Shown here: piece by piece, positions 60,560 to 64,000 of the stretch
How positions within the stretch are numbered: the stretch's first letter is position 1
Layout: each line of letters begins with the position of its first letter
Translations under genes and position numbers: made by a program
Notes under the pieces: model-generated
Seen by the model: only the letters and a program-made list of their open reading frames with translations
What the model was told of the DNA's origin: nothing
Database searches by the model: none
NCBI RefSeq assembly: GCF_037975245.1
Contig: NC_092568.1
Location: 10,811,501 to 10,875,500, forward strand
DNA: 64,000 bases
Direction: 5' to 3'
Origin: Apostichopus japonicus
Taxonomy: Eukaryota > Echinodermata > Holothuroidea > Aspidochirotida > Stichopodidae

Positions 60560-61170
60560 GCTATCAGAATCGGCTGCTCTGACACATCATGCAAAACTAT
60601 AATAGGAATTGAACCAAAATAAAAGAAAACTGTTAGCAAACTGCTTATCCACCAGAGAGCCTGTGTAGGAGAATGTGTAAAAGTAAGTTGGCCTGACGTT
60701 TCAATCCTAGCAGGATCTTCTTCAAAGGCTAAATGACAAGTAAGAGTAACAGAAGGGACAAAAACACACACAGAATACAGATAGGTTAATGAGCATGGTG
60801 AACACAAAGAGATGGATGTAAGGGGATTAGTAGACAAGGGATGGAGAGAAGAAAGAAAGAAACCAACAGGGGAAGAGGAGAGGTGGGAGATAAATAGTGG
60901 AAGGACAAAGAGAGGATTAAGGGAAGGGGTAGGGAATGAACTGGAGAAGGATAAAGACAGGAAGGTGTGGAGAAAAAGGGTGGAAGAGAGCTATGAGAAG
61001 AGGAGTGATGGGGGGGGGGGGGGAGACAGTGAGAAGGGGGGGTACAGAAGAAAAGTTAGTCATGTCCTTCCTGAATGTTGAGCCCATGAGGTTGAATGGT
61101 GCGAGGGCGTTGCATCCACAGCCAGAATTGAACCAATTAGATCTCATGATATATAGATGTGAGTCCAAAG
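60560..61170 (-). mobile_element. Retroelement 3' remnant, possibly Penelope-like
   Basis: On the minus strand one frame near 61135-61080 reads WLWMQRPRTIQPHGLN, similar to the conserved tail following the endonuclease domain of Penelope-like elements. It is followed downstream by GAAGAAGATCCTGCTAGGAT and GAAACGTCAGG (60735-60690), a stem-loop plus GAAACGTC motif frequent at the ends of such elements. Purine/pyrimidine-biased DNA lies between. Family assignment from memory only. Confidence 0.35.
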
Positions 61171-62490
61171 CCTACGGTATCAGTTGAACTGCTGTTCAAA
61201 AAAAGAAAAAAACAAACGAGTATTTCATTAAAATTACTATATTTGTTGTACTATTTATTCTTTAAAATGAAACATTCACTGGCGTAACTAAACTGTCTTG
61301 AAGTGTTCGTTTGAATACAAAGCACGCATATTTCACATTGTGACGTTTTAATGTATCCATGGCTACCATTCATCTTATTACAACTTGGATTTGCAAGCAG
61401 AGTAGTATCATTAAATTTAATAACCAGCAACTAGATGAGGCATCGATTTTTTTGAGGACCCTGTTGTAGCTTTTGTAACCGTTAAGTACCCTTAACGCAT
61501 AGTTTTGGAGAATTTAACATCAAATGTGACGGTATGCGGTTGAATCAAAACTAGGTGAGTAGATACTCTGTAAAACCGATTAATAATAGGTCAATGCGAT
61601 CAACTATACGCCATGAATATTCAATAGCTTCCTAGTCGCTAAGTGGAATATAACAATTGATTGTATTTTTTTTCTTCATTTGAAAGAAGAATAAGAAGCA
61701 ACAACTTTTGGGAACAAGAACCATTGCACAATACTTGCCTTCCAGTTCAAGAAGCTGTTCAAACAAACGTAAGTTTATACTTCGCATGTATTTTTTGTTT
61801 ACAATGAAAGAAACGTTTAATAATGTCATTTGATTGATTGATTGATTGATTGATTATTTTTTTTGTAAATTGTGACGTGTTTGGCCAAGCAAAAAATGTA
61901 CAATTTGTAATTTTTAAGCATTTATTTTACTTCGTTCAACAAGAGGAAGTAGCGATTTTGGGACAATTTCCCAGTTCTAATATCACTCTACACTGTTCTC
62001 TCATATCATGCTTTAAAGCAATCGTTCTGACAGTAAGGGTAATCATGATTATCTTATCTAATAAAAACATGATATTCATAATTCTGATATGTCAGTCACT
62101 ATAAAGTGCTTTGAAGCAGGACATGAAAGTATAGTTTCTAGAAAAGGATTGTCCCAAATGGGTGAGAGAAAGCCGGCTGGAACGTTGTATGCAAATTTGA
62201 ACGAGCAAAGAGCATTGTTGATTACAGAACGATGATTCAAAGTCTATATAGTCATTGAGTTATATATGGTCCATGTATGCAATATAAGCTGATAACCAAC
62301 TAGAGAACATTTTATCGTTTTTTAATGTATAGTGATCAGATGTTGCTTAGATATTAGGTGTTACGATAGTTTGTATAATTAAAAAATAAGTTTAGGCTAA
62401 ATGACTTCATATAAAATCATGCAAAAGTTTCATATAACCTCAGCAGTCAGTTTATAGGCCTATATGGTCAGGAGGATATATGTTTATATG

Positions 62491-62494
<4 letters not shown>

Positions 62495-62536
<42 letters not shown>
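62495..62536. repeat. (TA)n microsatellite
   Basis: TA dinucleotides directly abutting the family A element that follows; TATATA also follows that element. Confidence 0.9.
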
Positions 62537-62538
<2 letters not shown>

Positions 62539-62910
62539 AGGGCGTAGGAACCGGGGGGGGGGGCTGGGGGGGGGGGCGCCAGCCCCCCAGTGAAAAATGT
62601 GGAGGGGCGGAAGTATCATTCCGCCCCCCCGCTTCGCATGTCAGAAAACCCCTTTTTCAGTTCCAAATGAGAAAAAAATGTCATTTGGAGCACCAAATTG
62701 CATCTAAGGCCAGGTGAAAATACAAAATTAAGTTTACAAAATGGAGTGGGTGTTGAAGTGTGCTATATTGCACCAAATTGCATCTGAGGCCACCTGGAAA
62801 TGCAAAAAATTCCAAAGGGGAGGGGGACACCCCCTCCCCTTAGACCCCTTCCCCAGGCCGGCCTTCAGTCTTCAGCCCCCCACTCAAAAGTACCTTCCTA
62901 CGCCACTGTA
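62536..62910. mobile_element. Inverted-repeat element, family A, copy 2, inserted in TA repeat
   Basis: Left ACAAGGGCGTAGGAACC and right CCTTCCTACGCCACTGT are imperfect inverted repeats of the same type as 59576-59949. The C/G-rich subterminal blocks (GGCGCCAGCCCCCC) are also shared. Two internal copies of CACCAAATTGCATCT are about 75 nt apart. Confidence 0.75.
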
Positions 62911-63581
62911 TATATATTAGAAATATAATTAGAAAATTTCTAAACCTTTATAAAGACCACGGAACCGTGCGGTTTAAACATCAAAACCGAAACAATACCT
63001 TTGCAATTACGACTGAATCGGATTAAAATAATCCGACACGGGTTAAAATAATCTGATTTTCCAAAACTTCCGCTAAATCCAGCAGAAATCAGCGAGACAC
63101 TTTAAACTCACAACCATGCCGACACTCTTCTCTATAAAAATGGTTTCAATTCCTGCTACTCCTTGTCACTTCGGTGGGGGGGGGCACAGAAAGTGGGACA
63201 TGTTACTATGATATGATCGGTGATCATGTACTTGACTGAAGAAGAGCTAATTGTGCTCGCAAGCCCTTCAAAACCAAACATTGGCTGTTTACCTCCAATC
63301 ATTTACCTACTTTAATTATTGTATTTTCACTCGAGAACCAGCCTTTTCTCTTAATGTCAATTGACTTAGCACCAGGAGAAATTGATCAATTCATTCACCT
63401 GCTCACAAAGACTGTTTATTTCATGTTTATTTTAGTTTGCATTTAGGGTCGGAAGGAAGTTGATATGTTACCGAAAAGTCTCATTAAAACATAACCGTTA
63501 ATGATTTCAGTTCAGCTGCAATAATGATACTGTTCAATTTGTAGACAACAACAATTCCGTATTTTACCTCTTTCTCATCAG

Positions 63582-64000
63582 GGAAGAAAATTAACCTACC
63601 TAAACAAAAAATCCAAAACATGGATAGCAAAGAGAAAATGAATGAAATGGAGATGTCCTCTCTTTCTGGAGAGTCTCCATCCGAGAAGACGAAGAAGCCT
63701 CGTGGATGTTTTGCCAGTTGGCTTTGTACTCCAGTCACCTTCCTCGTCGTGCTCCTGCTGTCGACCATCCTGAAAGCAACCGCTACCGGATATTCCAGCG
63801 GTGTGATCACATCGCTCGAGAAACGGTTCCAGTTAAAGAGTACACAGATCGGCTACATATCGATGGTTGAAGACATCGTGGGTCTTTTCACGGTCATGAT
63901 CATAGTCCATTACGGTCAATCGCGACACCGACCGAGGGTCATCGGTGTCCTCACCATGCTCGTGGCTGTTGGAGTGCTTCTACAGGCGATGCCGCACTTC
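63582..64000 (+). CDS. Organic anion transporter (SLCO/OATP family, SLCO4-like), first coding exon, partial
   Basis: Start ATG at 63620; the frame is open to the window end (127 codons). A 3' splice site (TTTCTCATCAG ending 63581) suggests that this exon begins with 38 nt of 5' UTR. The protein has a polar N-terminus (SLSGESPSEKTKKPRGC), a first membrane span from about residue 37 (TPVTFLVVLLLSTILKATAT), the family-typical GYSSGVITSLEKRFQL and a second span, then HRPRVIG and QAMPHF. OATPs are 12-span plasma-membrane carriers of organic anions, steroid conjugates and thyroid hormones. Closest by eye to SLCO4 (NTVITSLERRYDLHS, ALPHF in human SLCO4A1), but subfamily is uncertain with only the N-terminus. 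Confidence 0.88.

Larger units (their letters stand above)
53468..63581. other. Divergent intergenic region, VPS54 / SLCO
   Basis: About 10 kb between the two 5' ends. Holds many mobile-element remnants (entries below), a purine-rich tract at 53640-53760, a (GT)n at about 56379-56393, GA-rich DNA at 60830-61050, and (TGAT)n at about 61830-61855. Longest frames here (for example 58713-59072 on the minus strand) show no domain I recognise. No gene called. Confidence 0.6.

Noticed and set aside
61829-62104. Hydrophobic frame near 61850-62104
   Set aside because: AT-rich, begins in a TGAT microsatellite, with no motif or splice context.

Overview
This window looks like nuclear DNA of an intron-rich metazoan. 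Three genes have spliced structures whose intron phases and protein motifs match animal orthologues. The proteins are close enough to the vertebrate ones to align by eye, and intergenic DNA is rich in tRNA-derived SINEs, small inverted-repeat elements, G/C homopolymers and minisatellites. A marine invertebrate deuterostome, perhaps an echinoderm such as a sea cucumber, is my best guess; the species is inference only.

Layout. (1) 414-13536, + strand: the last seven coding exons of SLC35F6, a lysosomal/mitochondrial drug/metabolite-transporter-superfamily membrane protein; its 5' exons lie left of the window. (2) 13537-23276: tail-to-tail intergenic DNA with repeats. (3) 23277-53324, - strand: what appears to be the whole coding region of VPS54 in 26 exons (3186 nt, 1061 residues plus stop, every junction in phase). 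VPS54 is the subunit of the GARP tethering complex at the trans-Golgi network. (4) 53325-63581: head-to-head intergenic DNA full of mobile-element remnants. (5) 63620-64000, + strand: the first coding exon of an organic anion transporter (SLCO/OATP family, SLCO4-like), cut by the window edge. The three genes have no evident joint pathway; they are simply neighbours.

Most unusual content. Two tandem arrays have amplified an exon-intron junction. In SLC35F6 a 39-bp unit (20 nt of intron end plus 19 nt of exon start) is repeated in exact register 19 times upstream of the true 3' splice site at 10580/10581. The array stays open in the exon's reading frame from 9879 onward. In VPS54 a 129-146 bp unit carrying the last 10 nt of exon 17 plus its GTATGT donor is repeated 28 times in the following intron (31.3-35.2 kb). 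A third, decayed case may exist at the start of VPS54 exon 13. VPS54 introns also hold a 53-bp array with 18 copies, a duplicated 21-bp array, and another 21-bp array. The rest of the window is introns and intergenic DNA in which I see no further genes.
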